Part shown: one piece after another, positions 33,816 through 45,404 of the stretch
Layout of the letters: every line of letters starts with the position of its first letter
How positions within the stretch are numbered: the stretch's first letter is position 1
DNA from: Aporrectodea caliginosa
Lineage: Eukaryota > Annelida > Clitellata > Crassiclitellata > Lumbricidae
DNA length: 64,000 nucleotides
NCBI GenBank assembly: GCA_020284085.1
Contig: JACEVL010000774.1
Span: 432,888 to 496,887 of the forward strand
Direction: 5' to 3'
Notes under the pieces: generated by a model
Databases searched by the model: none
The model's input: the letters and a program-made list of their open reading frames with translations, nothing else
Told to the model about the DNA's origin: nothing
Program-made: the position numbers and the translations under genes

Positions 33816-34048
33816 TCATGCGTCACTTCCAATCCGTCTTCCCAACTCAGAAACGAACTGTAGTCCCTCTCTGCTCCAAGCGCCGCCAGTTTCTAAGGCG
33901 ACCGCTACAAACTCGTGGGTGGTAGTGATGGTGGAATATTTGACCCTCTTGGAGACAACCGCGCGTTCGGCGGCTTCCCCAGCTCCAGTAGATGTATGGC
34001 CAAGATGAGACGTGGCGTAGGTGTCGGGCACTGTCACATCCCATGCAA
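33816..34048 (-). mobile_element. RLE retrotransposon C-terminal fragment, copy 3A
   Basis: It starts at AWDVTVPDTYATS directly next to a TAA array (34050-34165) and reads TTTHEFVAVALETGGAWSRE, then LQFVSELGRRIG. It is then fused to copy 3B. It represents a different subfamily from copies 1, 2 and 4. Confidence 0.65.
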
Positions 34049-34165
34049 TTATTATTATTATTATTAAATTTATTATTATTATTATTATTATTATTAGGCC
34101 TATTATTATTAGGCCTATTATTATTAGGCCTATTATTATTAGGCCTATTATTGTTGTTATTATTG
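34049..34165. repeat. (ATT)n array with interspersed TAGGCCTA units
   Basis: ATT repeats in which TTATTATTAGGCCTA recurs four times as a higher-order unit. Confidence 0.9.
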
Positions 34166-34319
34166 CAAACAATTTTAGCGCGTGCAAGGTCGCAGAGAAA
34201 TGCGAATCGGAGTCGTGGTTAGTCAGCCGCCAGATGAAGGGCTGTCACATAATTATCAAGACTCTGTTCAAATAATATATGTATGATACAGTAACTCAGT
34301 AAGATGGTCCAACAACCTG

Positions 34320-34464
34320 GAACGGGCTAACATTAGATTTACTATACCTTCTAAACTGTTATCAGTTTCACCAACTGTTGAAAACTGCATTCTTCCGTAT
34401 GGCCTGGGTCGGGACTCGGGAGCGCCTCTGAGTAGGGATCTTGAAGGGGAGCTAGGCCTATATA

Positions 34465-34496
<32 letters not shown>

Positions 34497-34498
34497 AG
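34320..34498 (+). mobile_element. L2-like LINE 3' end with (GATT)n tail
   Basis: Decayed coding (ending like FFRMAWVGTRE) is followed by GGGAGCGCCTCTGAGTAG, CTTGAAGGGGAGCTAG and six GATT units. Confidence 0.65.
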
Positions 34499-34619
34499 AC
34501 GTGTTCATTAGACTTTGAGTAGGCTAGTGAATCACATAATAGGTCCACAGTAATTATTTTCAATATACAGTCTGTATTAATTCCTTTGCAATTCTAAAGA
34601 TAAACAGATACACGGATTA

Positions 34620-34661
34620 CACGCATAAATACATACATCATACATACATACAAACATACAA

Positions 34662-34696
<35 letters not shown>

Positions 34697-34722
34697 CATA
34701 CATACATACATACATACATATA
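34620..34722. repeat. (CATA)n microsatellite
   Basis: Interrupted CATA array. Confidence 0.9.
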
Positions 34723-35160
34723 GATCTGTATACATTGTACATCTACTTACCAGTACTTAAGTGCTTATAGTCTTATTGCCTTCAGTCTAATATATGTAAC
34801 AGTTGAATAATCTTGCCTGAATGAGTTCAAGACTAACAAGTATTGATAATGGTCTGACGTTTGCGCATAATCCAGCTGGCGGCTGCATAGACCCGGATTG
34901 TCCGACTGGCCGATGGCTTATCTCGGCCGGGGATGCGGGCAGCAAACTCAGCAGCTGTAGGCCTAATTCAAGAGAAACGACGGTTGTAGCATCTCCGCCT
35001 AAAACGACGCCGCTGCTGCTGCTGCTGCTGCTGGTGGCAAGCTAACGATCAGTCAGGCAGGCAGCAGCAGCAGCTGCCGCTCTCTCAAGTGCAAGCGTTA
35101 TTGGATGATCGGAAAGACATGCACACACAGAGAATCAGTAAATAAGAGAAACAAGGAGTT
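34723..35160. other. No recognised gene
   Basis: A short CTG run near 35010-35030 is the only notable structure. Confidence 0.4.
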
Positions 35161-35376
35161 AGTAAGGAAGGATGGGAAAAAGAAGGAAGGAAGGGGGGAA
35201 GGACGGAAGGTAGGAAGGTAGGAAGGATGGATGGAAGGAAGGATCGAAGAAAAGAAGACAGGAAGCAATGGATGTACGGATGAATGGATGGATGGATGGA
35301 TGGATGGATGGATGGCTGGATGGATGGATGGATGGATGGATGGATGGATGAATGGATGGATGGATGGATGGATGGA
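35160..35376. repeat. (GGAA)n then (GGAT)n tract
   Basis: Impure GGAA repeats followed by about 100 bp of GGAT tetramers. Confidence 0.95.
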
Positions 35377-35940
35377 AGAGTGTAGTTTATAGGCACAGAT
35401 AAACCCAGGACAAGTGCAGAAGAGGTAGGCTTACAGATAGTGAGGGAATGTCAGAGAGACCGCTCTGTCTAAACCTTGCGATGAAGACTACGGAAATTGA
35501 CCTTTGACCTGGAAGGAGTGGAACATCCCTAATGCCACCAAGACGCGCGAAATTTTCCGTCCGGCTGCCAACTATTGTCCGTACGTAATGCAACTGGGAG
35601 CCTTTTTACCCACTCAGGATACTGGAGATTTATTGCAGAATAGGCCTAAACAGCACCAGCTGCGAGGTCATAATTAACCAGACATCAATAAAACTGAGAA
35701 GCTGGTGGTTTCCAAGAAGATAGAACTCCTGCAACTTCATTGGGATGTCACGAGGTCTCTCAGTCCCCAGGCGAATATCATTGGTGGAACGACTGCGCAG
35801 TTTTAATTCTTTAAACTGTCTGGCCTAGATTCGTCTGTTGAGAGCCTTGAAGCGGTCAAAGCTGTGAAAATTATAGGCTTGGGTCTGTATAATAATTGGA
35901 CTACTAGCCGAACGATAACAGAAGTAACAATAATAATGAT
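35377..35940. other. No recognised gene
   Basis: Unique-looking sequence with short frames only. Confidence 0.4.
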
Positions 35941-35949
35941 AATAGTAGA

Positions 35950-35969
35950 AGTTTTAGTAGTAGTAGTAC

Positions 35970-36032
<63 letters not shown>

Positions 36033-36240
36033 TGGTAGTGGTAGTGGTAGTGGTAGTGGTAGTGGTAGTGGTAGTGGTAGTGGTAGTGGTAGTGGTAGTG
36101 GTAGTGGTAGTGGTAGTGGTAGTGGTAGTGGTAGTGGTAGTGGTTGTGGCAGTGGCAGTGGCAGTGGCAGTGGCAGTGGCAGCGGCAGTAGCAGTAGCAG
36201 TAGCAGTAGTAGTAGTAGTAATAATAATAATAATAATAAG
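35950..36240. repeat. (AGT)n, (GGTAGT)n and (AAT)n compound array
   Basis: AGT trinucleotides turn into a GGTAGT hexamer array of about 130 bp, then GGCAGT, then AGT and finally AAT. The AAT end abuts RLE copy 4. Confidence 0.95.
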
Positions 36241-37655
36241 AGAGTTCAGACCAATCGATGTGGAAGAGACCCAGCTGCTCGGCGTCCCACTTTCATCGGA
36301 AAAAGCGCTGCAACAATGTCTGAAAGCCCGAACCAGAGAACTGGAGGAGAGCCTGAGCAAATTAACTCTCATAGCCAGGAAGGACGCCCTTTTAATTCTG
36401 AGGAGTTCACTGGGTGCGCCAAAAATGATTTACATCCTCCGATGTCATCCCTGTGACAAACACCCCGAGTTGGAAACTTACGACGTGACACTACGCCAGG
36501 GTTTGGAAAAGATTCTGAACGTTTCTTTCAACGATCTCCAATGGACATAGGCGTCACTACCCATCAAAATGGGTGGTCTGGGCATACGGAGAGCGACTTC
36601 GCTGGCACTTCCGGCCTTTTTGGCATCAGCTGCGAGCACTCTCCCTCTCCAGACCCTCATTCTAAACTCTCTCAATCTCACACAGGACACACACTTTGAA
36701 GCCATGACGTCCGAGTGGCGATCCAAGACGGATTTCAACGATTCAGAAAACATGCCAACAAACAAGCAGGCTCTATGGGACAAACCCCTTTTGGAACAGA
36801 CTGTCAAGAGATTGTTTCAAGACACAATGGACCCATACAACACCGCGCGATTGAAAGCTGTCTCGTCACCACACGCCAGCGACTGGCTACATGCCTTACC
36901 AATAACAGCATGTGGGTTGAGACTGGACAACGAGGACGTTCGGGTGGCGGTCGGCTTGCGCCTTGGGGCCACAATATGTGAACCACACATATGTGCTTGT
37001 GGAGCCCGAATCGACGCCAGAGGCAGCCATGGCCTGTCCTGTTCTCTCGGCTTCGGCCGAATTGCCAGACATAACACAATCAATGACATTATACACCGCT
37101 CCCTTTCGAAGGCAGGGATTCCGTCAATAAAGGAACCACCAGGTCTACTACGCACGGACGGCAGAAGACCAGACGGCCTGACAATGATTCCATGGCGCGC
37201 GGGTCGTCATCTGGTGTGGGACGCGACGGTGGTAGATACCCTTGCACCATCATACATCCAGGCCACGGCAGCGACGGCGGGCGCGGCAGCCGAGATCGCC
37301 ACGGACAGGAAAATGACCAAGTACAATGCACTCTTAAACACGCACTTTTTCGTGCCTCTAGCTCTCGAGACCTTAGGTCCAATTAACACCACTGGCCAAA
37401 ACTTTATATCAGATCTAGGTCGTAGTCTGACGCTGTCCACAGGAGACACCAGAGAGACCTGCTTCTTGCTGCAGCGTCTCTCTATAACTGTCCAGCGGTT
37501 CAACTCGGTGGCTTTCCGCGGCACTTTAGCGGAGCCAGACCTTAGGGAGATGTGACACTAACGGCACTTATGACGTTCATTTTAGACAGCTACTGCATCC
37601 TTGTCTATTGTAGCTTTCAGTATTGATGTTGATTGATGGAGAGAATAAATATTGT

Positions 37656-37656
<1 letters not shown>
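36241..37656 (+). mobile_element. RLE-type non-LTR retrotransposon, copy 4 (best plus-strand copy)
   Basis: One frame runs from 36241 to the stop at 37553-37555, interrupted only by TAG at 36548-36550 where relatives have CAG (QWTQASLP block). It reads RKDALLILRSSLGAPKMIYI, GGLGIRRATSLALPAFLASA, CACGARIDARGSHGLSC, IARHNTINDIIHRSLSKAGI, RPDGLTMIPW, WDATVVDTLAPSY and LLQRLSITVQRFNSVAFRGT. The zinc motif and RPDG...WDAT endonuclease core are intact. It is 5'-truncated in the reverse transcriptase thumb, begins at a TAA run and ends in another (37657-37741). Its 3' UTR lacks the CCCTGAGGGATC hairpin of the other copies. Confidence 0.85.

Positions 37657-37741
<85 letters not shown>
37657..37741. 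repeat. (AAT)n array between RLE copies 4 and 5
   Basis: About 85 bp of pure TAA repeat. It is both the tail of copy 4 and the 5' boundary of copy 5. Confidence 0.95.
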
Positions 37742-37742
<1 letters not shown>

Positions 37743-38324
37743 CAGTCAAGGCAGGTGGGTTGAGCATTTAGCTGAGTGACCTCGCTGGCACTACCCGCCT
37801 TTTTGGCTTCGGCTGCAGGTACTCTGCAGTACGTGTCTCCAACCCTCCATGCTCAGCAGGTTACAAGTACTTGACGGAAGTTGACGATGTACCGGTTGGG
37901 ACTCTGCAGAACCGCTGGTGTTATGATACTGCAGTCCTCTGCCCAGATAACACCATGCCATTGCCAACAAACAGTCACACTGGGACAAACCCCTAATAGA
38001 AAGGAATGCCAACATACTCAGCAGCTCAGTCACTGACGAATACCACCGAGCAAGACTTAGGCTGTGGCAGCACCACATGCGAGCGATTGGCTCTTTGCTC
38101 TGCCAATTACGTCCTGTGGTCTGAGACTGGACGATTGAAGCCGTGAGAGTTGCAGTAGGCCTCAGACTAGGAGTCAACATCTGCGAGCCTCACGAGTGTC
38201 GTTGCGGGGCCCTGCATGGTCAATTCCACTGGCTCTCATGGGCTATCTTGCTTCTTAGGACCAGGTAGAGCCGCCAGACATGCGAACCTCAATGAGCTGA
38301 TCTGTCGGGGTCTTGTTCGCGCGG
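37742..38324 (+). mobile_element. RLE retrotransposon, copy 5, first segment
   Basis: It starts immediately after the TAA array within the LPxKxGGL block. Broken frames read SLALPAFLASAAGTL, HYHRARLR-like and CRCG...SHGLSC-like blocks. The coding then stops at a LINE insertion (38325) and resumes at 38587. Confidence 0.7.
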
Positions 38325-38586
38325 GTTCATGTTCTCCGTGGCCTCTGCCCAGTGCAACGTGAATTTTTATATAACTTCCGACAAAGGGCACACGGTTTCA
38401 CCCTCCCCGATATAGACTCGATGAACTTTATTCTTACAATGTTATATAAAAACATGTACTAATTAGTAATTAACCCAACCATAAGTAGCCATACTGTCAA
38501 CTGTAGCCTATTGTTCACCTACAGCGGTTTCCCTGTTGTTTTATGAAATAAACGAATATAGCCTACATACATAAATACATACATAC
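38325..38586 (+). mobile_element. LINE C-terminal fragment inserted in RLE copy 5
   Basis: Plus frames read HVLRGLCPVQ, then LRQRAHGFTLPDID-like and MLYKNMY before the stop, matching the families at 434-690 and 57195-57612. A CATACATAAATACATACATA tail ends it. Confidence 0.6.
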
Positions 38587-38721
38587 CCTGCAGTGAAGGA
38601 GCCACCGGGCCTTAGCAGAGCGGACGGAAAGAGACCTGACGGCCTAACTCTTGATTATTCCATGGCGTATGGGCCGTGCTTTGATATGGGATGCCACAGT
38701 AACAGACACTCTAGTCGCATC
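38587..38721 (+). mobile_element. RLE retrotransposon, copy 5, middle segment
   Basis: It reads VKEPPGLSRADGKRPDGLTL, then (with a shift) WDATVTDTLVAS, the endonuclease core. It is cut at GTCGCATC by a hAT-like element. Confidence 0.75.
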
Positions 38722-39133
38722 CACCTGGCGGCACTACACACAGGGCATGCCAGGGCAAATGCCCTGGTAAAAAAGCCTTTGCCCTGGTCGTTGCCCTGCC
38801 AAATGTTTGGCTCCAAAATTTTGCTATACAGCTTTATAGCATGATACACGATACACAACTGCAGGTCCACAGACGTGTATATGTGTGGTCTATCAATCAC
38901 CTGTCTGAAAATTTGAATTTTGAACCACAGTAGAAGCGAACACTCAGTTGTTTGTACATGGAGACACGCTCGATATACGGCCATGGCAGTGAGTGATGAT
39001 TCTTCCATTGAGGCATGCATCCACTCTGCTCCAACGTGTCTCTCTGTCTGTCTGTCTCTGTCTGTCTGTCTGTCTGTCTGTCTGTTCTGTCTATATATAT
39101 ATATATATGCATACATATATAATATAATATATG

Positions 39134-39209
<76 letters not shown>

Positions 39210-40369
39210 CCTATCGCTGTCTCTGTCGCCTGTCTCCTACAGTGTCTCTGTACAAGCCATGGTACTGTATATTCATTCGTTTACCGTACTTTTAAATATA
39301 ATATGTAGACGAAAATTATCATCATCAGCCTTGAATCCCTTGAAACGTATAGGCTATGTAGCCTACAGTTCTGGCATTTAGAAACGAGCAGAGGAAAGTC
39401 TAAAATTGAGGCTCCTCTTGTCGGTACTCTTTCCATCAATTTGTTCTATAAGATGCAAACCTCAGATGCTGATATTCCGTCAGCTGCAGATGTTTGTGGA
39501 GAATGCAGATACAGCGGAGGAAGAAGCCGATAGGCCCGATAGGCTAGATATATAGTTCACTTTGCTCCGATGTGCCGACAACTTCCAAGTAGAAAATAGA
39601 CGTCATTAGAGGTGAGGAAATTGACATTACTTCCAGTTCCACTGCTACCTCAGACTGAGATTTATTTAAGCTGGTCCGACCTTTCGCTATAATGATCGGG
39701 CACACTTTTCTTCCACTCTCGCATCCGCTTCCTTTAATTAAGAGCATGACTTTATCTCAGGACCCATGTCATCCTAGTAGTCCGTTTGAAGAAGATGGAA
39801 GCGGGAGGCCTATTGTCAGTAGCAAACACCAGGGTGAGAATTGCCGGGGGAGGTTAGGGGTTCAACCCCCTTGTCTTTCTTAGGATCCCACAATAAAGTC
39901 TACATTTCACACCTATTGCACATAAATCAACGTCTAATCCCTATAGGCTTAATTGCATCTCATATGACACGAGTTACTTGAGTAAATGCGTAAACAGTAC
40001 CTGAATCAATGGCTCTATTTGTTGAACTTTTTGCTTTTGAAAACTGTTGTGCATGCTACCCAAAAGCGTATTTTTAGTAGGGCCTAATGCTTACTAAGTT
40101 CACTGAGATGTTAAAATTTGCTTTAAAAATGTGAAAAAGCGTTCAGCTTCAGGGGGCTTTGCCCACCTGAGCCTCTGACCTGACAAGTATAATTGTACAG
40201 AGGGCCGACTTTTGGCGAGCGCGGTAGCGCGAAATTAAATGGTTACCATGCATATGGTCACCATATAAGCTCGCGCTACCAAGCTTGCCATAAATCACGT
40301 CTGCACTGGTAACTTGTATGACTGCCCTGGCTATGCCCTGGTTACAAAAAGTGTCTGGCGCCGCCACTG
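38722..40369. mobile_element. hAT-like element inserted in RLE copy 5
   Basis: The 8-bp duplication GTCGCATC lies at 38714-38721 and 40370-40377. The ends are CACCTGGCGGC and, inverted, CAGTGGCGGCGCCAG. Subterminal GCCAGGGCA/TGCCCTGG repeats occur at both ends. The interior has a TCTG run, a 100-bp AT run (39090-39209) and no recognised gene. Confidence 0.88.
39085..39209. repeat. (TA)n microsatellite
   Basis: A long interrupted AT dinucleotide tract preceded by a TCTG run. Confidence 0.95.
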
Positions 40370-40765
40370 GTCGCATCCTACCTAACAGTCACATCGGCCA
40401 CAGCAGCCTGTGCAGCCGAATTGGCAGCAGACCGGTAAAGCGCCAAATACAACACACTCGCTCAAACCTACCACTTTGTTCCGTTGGCATTCGAGACTCT
40501 TGGCCCAATTAACAGCAGTGGCCTAGCTACTTTTCATCAGAGAGTTGGGGCGCTGCCTCTCTCGTATATAAGCCTAACCGGGGATCCGAGAGAAACCTGC
40601 TATCTTTTCCAGCGCATTGCGTACGTCATAATCCAACGCTTTAACGCCATAGCCTTTCTAGGCACCTTTGCTCCGTCTGATCTTGACGAGGTCTAGCCCC
40701 AGAATGCATTTTTTTAAATCTCCGGAAGATTTTTTAATTCCTGGGATCGAGGTACCTCGGGTAAA
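40370..40765 (+). mobile_element. RLE retrotransposon, copy 5, last segment
   Basis: It continues the copy after the hAT insertion: YLTVTSATAACAAELAADR, HFVPLAFETLGPINSSGLA and a LFQR...IQRFNAIAFLGTF block, with a stop at 40694-40696. The 3' end has GAGGTACCTCGGGTAAAAATAATAAT. Confidence 0.78.
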
Positions 40766-41032
<267 letters not shown>

Positions 41033-41178
41033 CTTAGGCCTATTACGTACGTAACACCGGAGGCGCTAATGATCGATGCCATCAGTTTTCGCATTCTGCC
41101 CCAACAATATTTTGGACAAGTTTACGCCAGTGCCCATCGGAATTTAAAACAGATTGCAGCTGATTGATACGAGAAGTA

Positions 41179-42361
41179 GGGGAGAGTCACCTAAGATGGG
41201 ACACTTAACGTCGTCTCCCTATTTTTATACAAACTACAAGCACTATGTTAAACTAAACCACTCAGATATAATATCTAGCTTTCAAATGGTGGTTGTAAAA
41301 GTTTAATATTTATTCAAGATTTCAATCTTCTTGTCATAAATAATAAATACTAATATGTCCCATCTTAAGCAACTATACCCATAAGATGGGACAATAATTT
41401 TCATCATGTCAGGATGCGAAAATGTTATTATACGTTCAATTCATTACAACAGAATTACTCATATTATTCAAATTTATCAACAATTTCATACCGGTTGAAG
41501 TTCACAGTGACTTTTAAAGACTTTTAAAAGATTTTTTACACTATTTTAATCCAAATGCCAATTTAGTAGGCCTAAGTAGGCCTACCCAAGTGTAGGCTAT
41601 CATAAAATATTCAGCAATAGGCCTATGTTAAAATATAACCTACAAAACTATTACAGCTTAGGCAGTTTCAGCTTAATAACGCTATCATTTGTAGTCGAAC
41701 ATTTAACACAGATGGTAGATTGTAAAGTTAGCAACATGTGCTACAAAAAATCGTCATCTCCGACTTTCTGCAATAGGCCATTATATATCTATAGCCTACC
41801 TACAATAAATAAATTAAATGAATGCCGTTCACAATTCGTTAAACACTATTTATTTTGCGCAAATCAATCACACCACTTAATATCATAAGCTGGGATACCG
41901 TTGTAGCCTAAGATGGGACAGCACGTGGTGTCCCATATCATAAGCTGGGATACCGTTGTAGCCTAAGATGGGACAGTGGTGTCCCATCTTATGGCATCCT
42001 GTAGCAGGTCGTTCAAGAATAAATATTTGCATTATCCCTCAACTTTTAACTATAACGAATAAATGATTAACAGTTAAAATGACTCTATTTATAGGTGCAT
42101 ACCATAAAGTGAAAAGATGTATCAAGCATACGTTGTTGTGCGGAAAAGTACGGTGATGTCAAATAACATCAGCGAACATGAAAAATTTCACTTATTAATA
42201 AAATCAACGCTATAGCACCGCAAGTAGTAATAGTTGCTATGTAGAGTCTAATATTCATGATAAGTAATTCGCAACACAAAACAGTGGCGTCCTTTGCCAA
42301 ATAACCATAGGAATCGTTCTGTCCCATCTTACGAACCGTCCCATCTTAGGTGACTCTCCCC
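41179..42361. mobile_element. TA-flanked DNA transposon-like element with AAGATGGGAC motif
   Basis: Perfect inverted ends of 24 bp begin GGGGAGAGTCACCTAAGATG, flanked by TA at 41177-41178 and 42362-42363. Internally a unit of about 55 bp containing CCTAAGATGGGACA is duplicated at 41885-41990, followed by inverted copies of the motif. No transposase frame was found. Confidence 0.8.
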
Positions 42362-42363
42362 TA

Positions 42364-42965
42364 ATGCCTACGTAAATGGCATTAGGCCTATGTAGGCCTA
42401 CCATCATCAACTCTGCAGACAGAGAATGATATTATGAAAGCACGAATCAGATCGAGTTGTGGAGTTGAGTCGTAGGCCTATTATAATTAAGCGAGCGATC
42501 CAATCTTTTAAATCACCGATCAGGCTTGGACACCAAACTATAGGGCTATATACAGACTCTTAGGTTTGACTGAGAATAAATGTATAAAGTTAGGTGCATA
42601 TATAGCATATATGTAGCCCTGCTCAGTCTCCAATGAATCTATCGTGCCCCATCTTTTACACGCTGCTGTCCGTTTAAATATAATGAAGCTGGCCATTCTC
42701 GTGCCATAGGCTAGATTTACTCGAGCGCTACAAAAATCTGTAGATTTAATTTTAAGATTACGAATGTTAACGGAATTTCAATATAGGCCTAATTAGGCCT
42801 ATGTGTGGACTACACGGCAAATTGCAACACAATTTTTTCTAGCAGCTCAGTTGACCGGCCAGTAAGCCTAGTCCCATATAGGCCTAATAGTTAGGTCTAC
42901 AATTTTATTGGCGGTTTATGATATATCTATAGTTGTTTGCACGTGCCACGTACTTGTCGTAAAGT
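42364..42965. other. No recognised gene
   Basis: AT-rich sequence with several TAGGCCTA palindromes. Confidence 0.4.
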
Positions 42966-43194
42966 TCATTCATACATTCATTTCAGATATTTATATAGCG
43001 CCTCTTCAAGATTTCTACTCAGAGGCGCTCCCAACGACAGCGCGGACACTGAATCGGAGTTTCACGCCGAAGCGCAGAAGCAATTGCGAGTGAAGGACTT
43101 GCCCAAGGTCCCTACGCGGCGGCTTGAGGTGGATTCGAACCCGCAACCATCCGGCCGCAAAGCACCGAACATACCCCTACACCACCGCGCCCCA
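42966..43194 (-). mobile_element. tRNA-derived SINE with MIR-like core, copy 1
   Basis: Minus sense: GCGCGGTGGTGTAGGGGTAT (A-box-like), then GGTTCGAATCC (B box), then CCTTGGGCAAGTCCTTCAC resembling the MIR/CORE-SINE central region. Last comes AGCGCCTCTGAGTAG...AGAGGCGCTATATAA, the 3' stem shared with L2-like LINEs, and a GAATGAATG tail. Confidence 0.8.
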
Positions 43195-43199
43195 CAAGT

Positions 43200-43769
43200 G
43201 GACATTTATATCGGTTAAAAAGATGTTTCTGTTACTGAATCTTTCAGCGGTTCAGCCTTTGTAATTTAAATTAGTTTGCTAAAATAACATTGCGCTAAAT
43301 TATTAATCAAGTGATGGACGACAGAGAACCTGATACCGGATGTGAGCTTAGTGGCCTAATGGATTGCTATAGTGATTTCGAAGCGCAGAAGTTATAAATT
43401 ACTTTGGGGTTTTGATTTCTTTATATTAATCGTACTAGGCTTCGATTACTTTCATGTTCAAATCAAGAAAGCCCCATGGCTGCATTGGATAAGGTGGAAC
43501 TGTTCACTGCGGAAGTGGAGGGCAGTGTAGTTACTGCTAGTGCCCGGGCCAAGAAAAGCGTACTTCGGGAGTTGAACTCGCAATGCCATGCCCGGGCGCA
43601 GAAGATCCGCACGGAAAGAAACGCAGCGCAAAATATCGAAGCCATAATTGAAGCTGACAGTAAGGCTCACGGGAATCAATCTACAACATTCAACCATACC
43701 TATTCTTTGTACAGGTATATCCTTTATTAGCGTTGTTCAAAGTACAGGCTCGAAGTACTTGTGTCTATG
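43200..43769. other. No recognised gene
   Basis: An 84-codon frame on the plus strand (43476-43730) has a mixed charged composition, and a 79-codon frame overlaps it on the other strand. Neither is recognised. Confidence 0.35.
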
Positions 43770-43777
43770 CTTGTATG

Positions 43778-44994
43778 CATAGGCGTAACTTTCTATTGTG
43801 ACGGTGGTGTCCGGTCACCACCACTTTTAAAAGTGGTGGTGAAAGTCACCACCACTTTTTGGTCCTGCAATGAAATAATATATTTTTAACATGAAAGCAC
43901 TTGGCTGTCTACCGCCTAGGCTATTCATGCATGGCCTACTTAACATCGCAATGGCGGGAATGCTGATAGAGGCTTGTACAGTGTGTCCACTGTCTACACT
44001 ACTTTACTTAGGCCCTACATATGTTTGGTTTCATAATTTGGTGGTGTCATCCATTTTGTTTCAAATTCATATGAAAAAAATGGATCGATTCATTGTAAAG
44101 AGACCGCGAAAGGTTATAATTGAGCATGCAATGAATCATGTTTCGGTGGTAGGCTGTAAGCTCTAACTGCAGTCTATGGTAGTTTAGCGGGTAAAACCGT
44201 GGTTTAGGCTGGTAAATTATTTTAAATTGTCAATTTGTCAATTTAAAATGCAAGCTGGATCGTTGAAAATAATTGTTGGCCTAAATCGAAGTTGGATTGA
44301 TGAAACTAATTCTTTGTTTAAATAGAAGTTTGATTTATGGAAATGATTGCTTCTGTTAGTAGAAGCTGGATTGATTAAAGTTTTTAAAGTCTCCGCTTCA
44401 ATATTAGCTGGATCGATGACGATTTTTTCTTAAATAGAAGTGGGATTGACAAAATAATTCTTGTCGAAAGAGAAGTTGGATTGATGAAAAAATTCTTGGT
44501 CAAATAGAAGTTGAATTGATGACAATAATTCTTGCTTAAACAGAAGTTCGATTGATGGAATTTAATTTTTTATTTTAATGGAAGCTGGATTGATGACAAT
44601 TATCATGGACATTGGTAGACTGCTTACTTACCAGCGTCAAGTACGGCATTGAAGACATTAAAGCAATTTACCAAACTAAACTACGGGGTTACCATTTAGC
44701 GTTGATAATTACTATTGGTACCATAACGTCGATTATTGGTAGTGCAGTAGGCCTAGTAGCCTAACTGGCAGCTGGACAAAGGTAGCGAGTCTCTGAGTCT
44801 TCGACGCTGCAAGTCTCTAGTCAACTTCGCAACTGGACTTGGAACACCATCGAACACTCTCCTTACAACCCTCTGACTTAACGCAGCGCTTGTGAATAAG
44901 CTGGTGCCGTGCACTTATCTTGCTTTCCAGTAGTACATTCAAAATTAGGAGGGGATTGGTCACCACCACTTTCTGGGGCAAAGTTACGCCCTTG
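43778..44994. mobile_element. hAT-like non-autonomous element (CATAGGCGTAAC)
   Basis: The ends are CATAGGCGTAACTTT and, inverted, CAAGGGCGTAACTTT. The 8-bp duplication CTTGTATG lies at 43770-43777 and 44995-45002. A CACCACCACTTTT palindrome sits at the left end and a single copy at the right. A minisatellite occupies the middle. Confidence 0.85.
44240..44610. repeat. Degenerate minisatellite, unit about 45 bp
   Basis: About eight imperfect units of the form AATAGAAGTTGGATTGATGA plus AAATAATTCTTG-like sequence, inside the hAT-like element 43778-44994. Confidence 0.7.
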
Positions 44995-45002
44995 CTTGTA
45001 TG

Positions 45003-45404
45003 TGCGTATCTGAACATCTGTATTCTGATCAACCTTAAAGGGGTCAACCCGAATCCCCAAAGCCCGAATCCCCCCAAAACCCTGAAGATACAAAAAGCCC
45101 GATTTATCGAAAACAGTTTCCTAGAAAACGGCCAAACTCCCAAAAGCTATTCAGAGTTAAATTGTAAACATGACCTAGACCTAGCGTTGCCTTGGTGTAT
45201 ATTGATATAGTCACATGCTTATCTGTTAATTATATTAATTTGGGTCAGACTTAGAAAACCAGTTTCGGAGATCCGGCCGAAATTCGTTTCGGGATTCGGG
45301 CTGTACCCACCTATAAACACTTAACTTCAAGTAGAAGTGTGTTGGAATTTCATTTCCAACAGCCATTTGGGTAATGCTTGTGATTTTGTATTACACTTTA
45401 ATAT
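45003..45404. other. No recognised gene
   Basis: Unique-looking sequence with CCCGAATCCCC repeats near 45045-45070. Nothing else was identified. Confidence 0.35.

Noticed and set aside
35864..36240. Val-rich and Thr-rich frames on both strands.
   Set aside because: Translation of the AGT/GGTAGT repeat. Only the part from 36241 onward is real retroelement coding sequence.
43476..43730. 84-codon plus-strand frame as a host exon.
   Set aside because: No splice context or recognised motif, and an equally open frame lies on the other strand.
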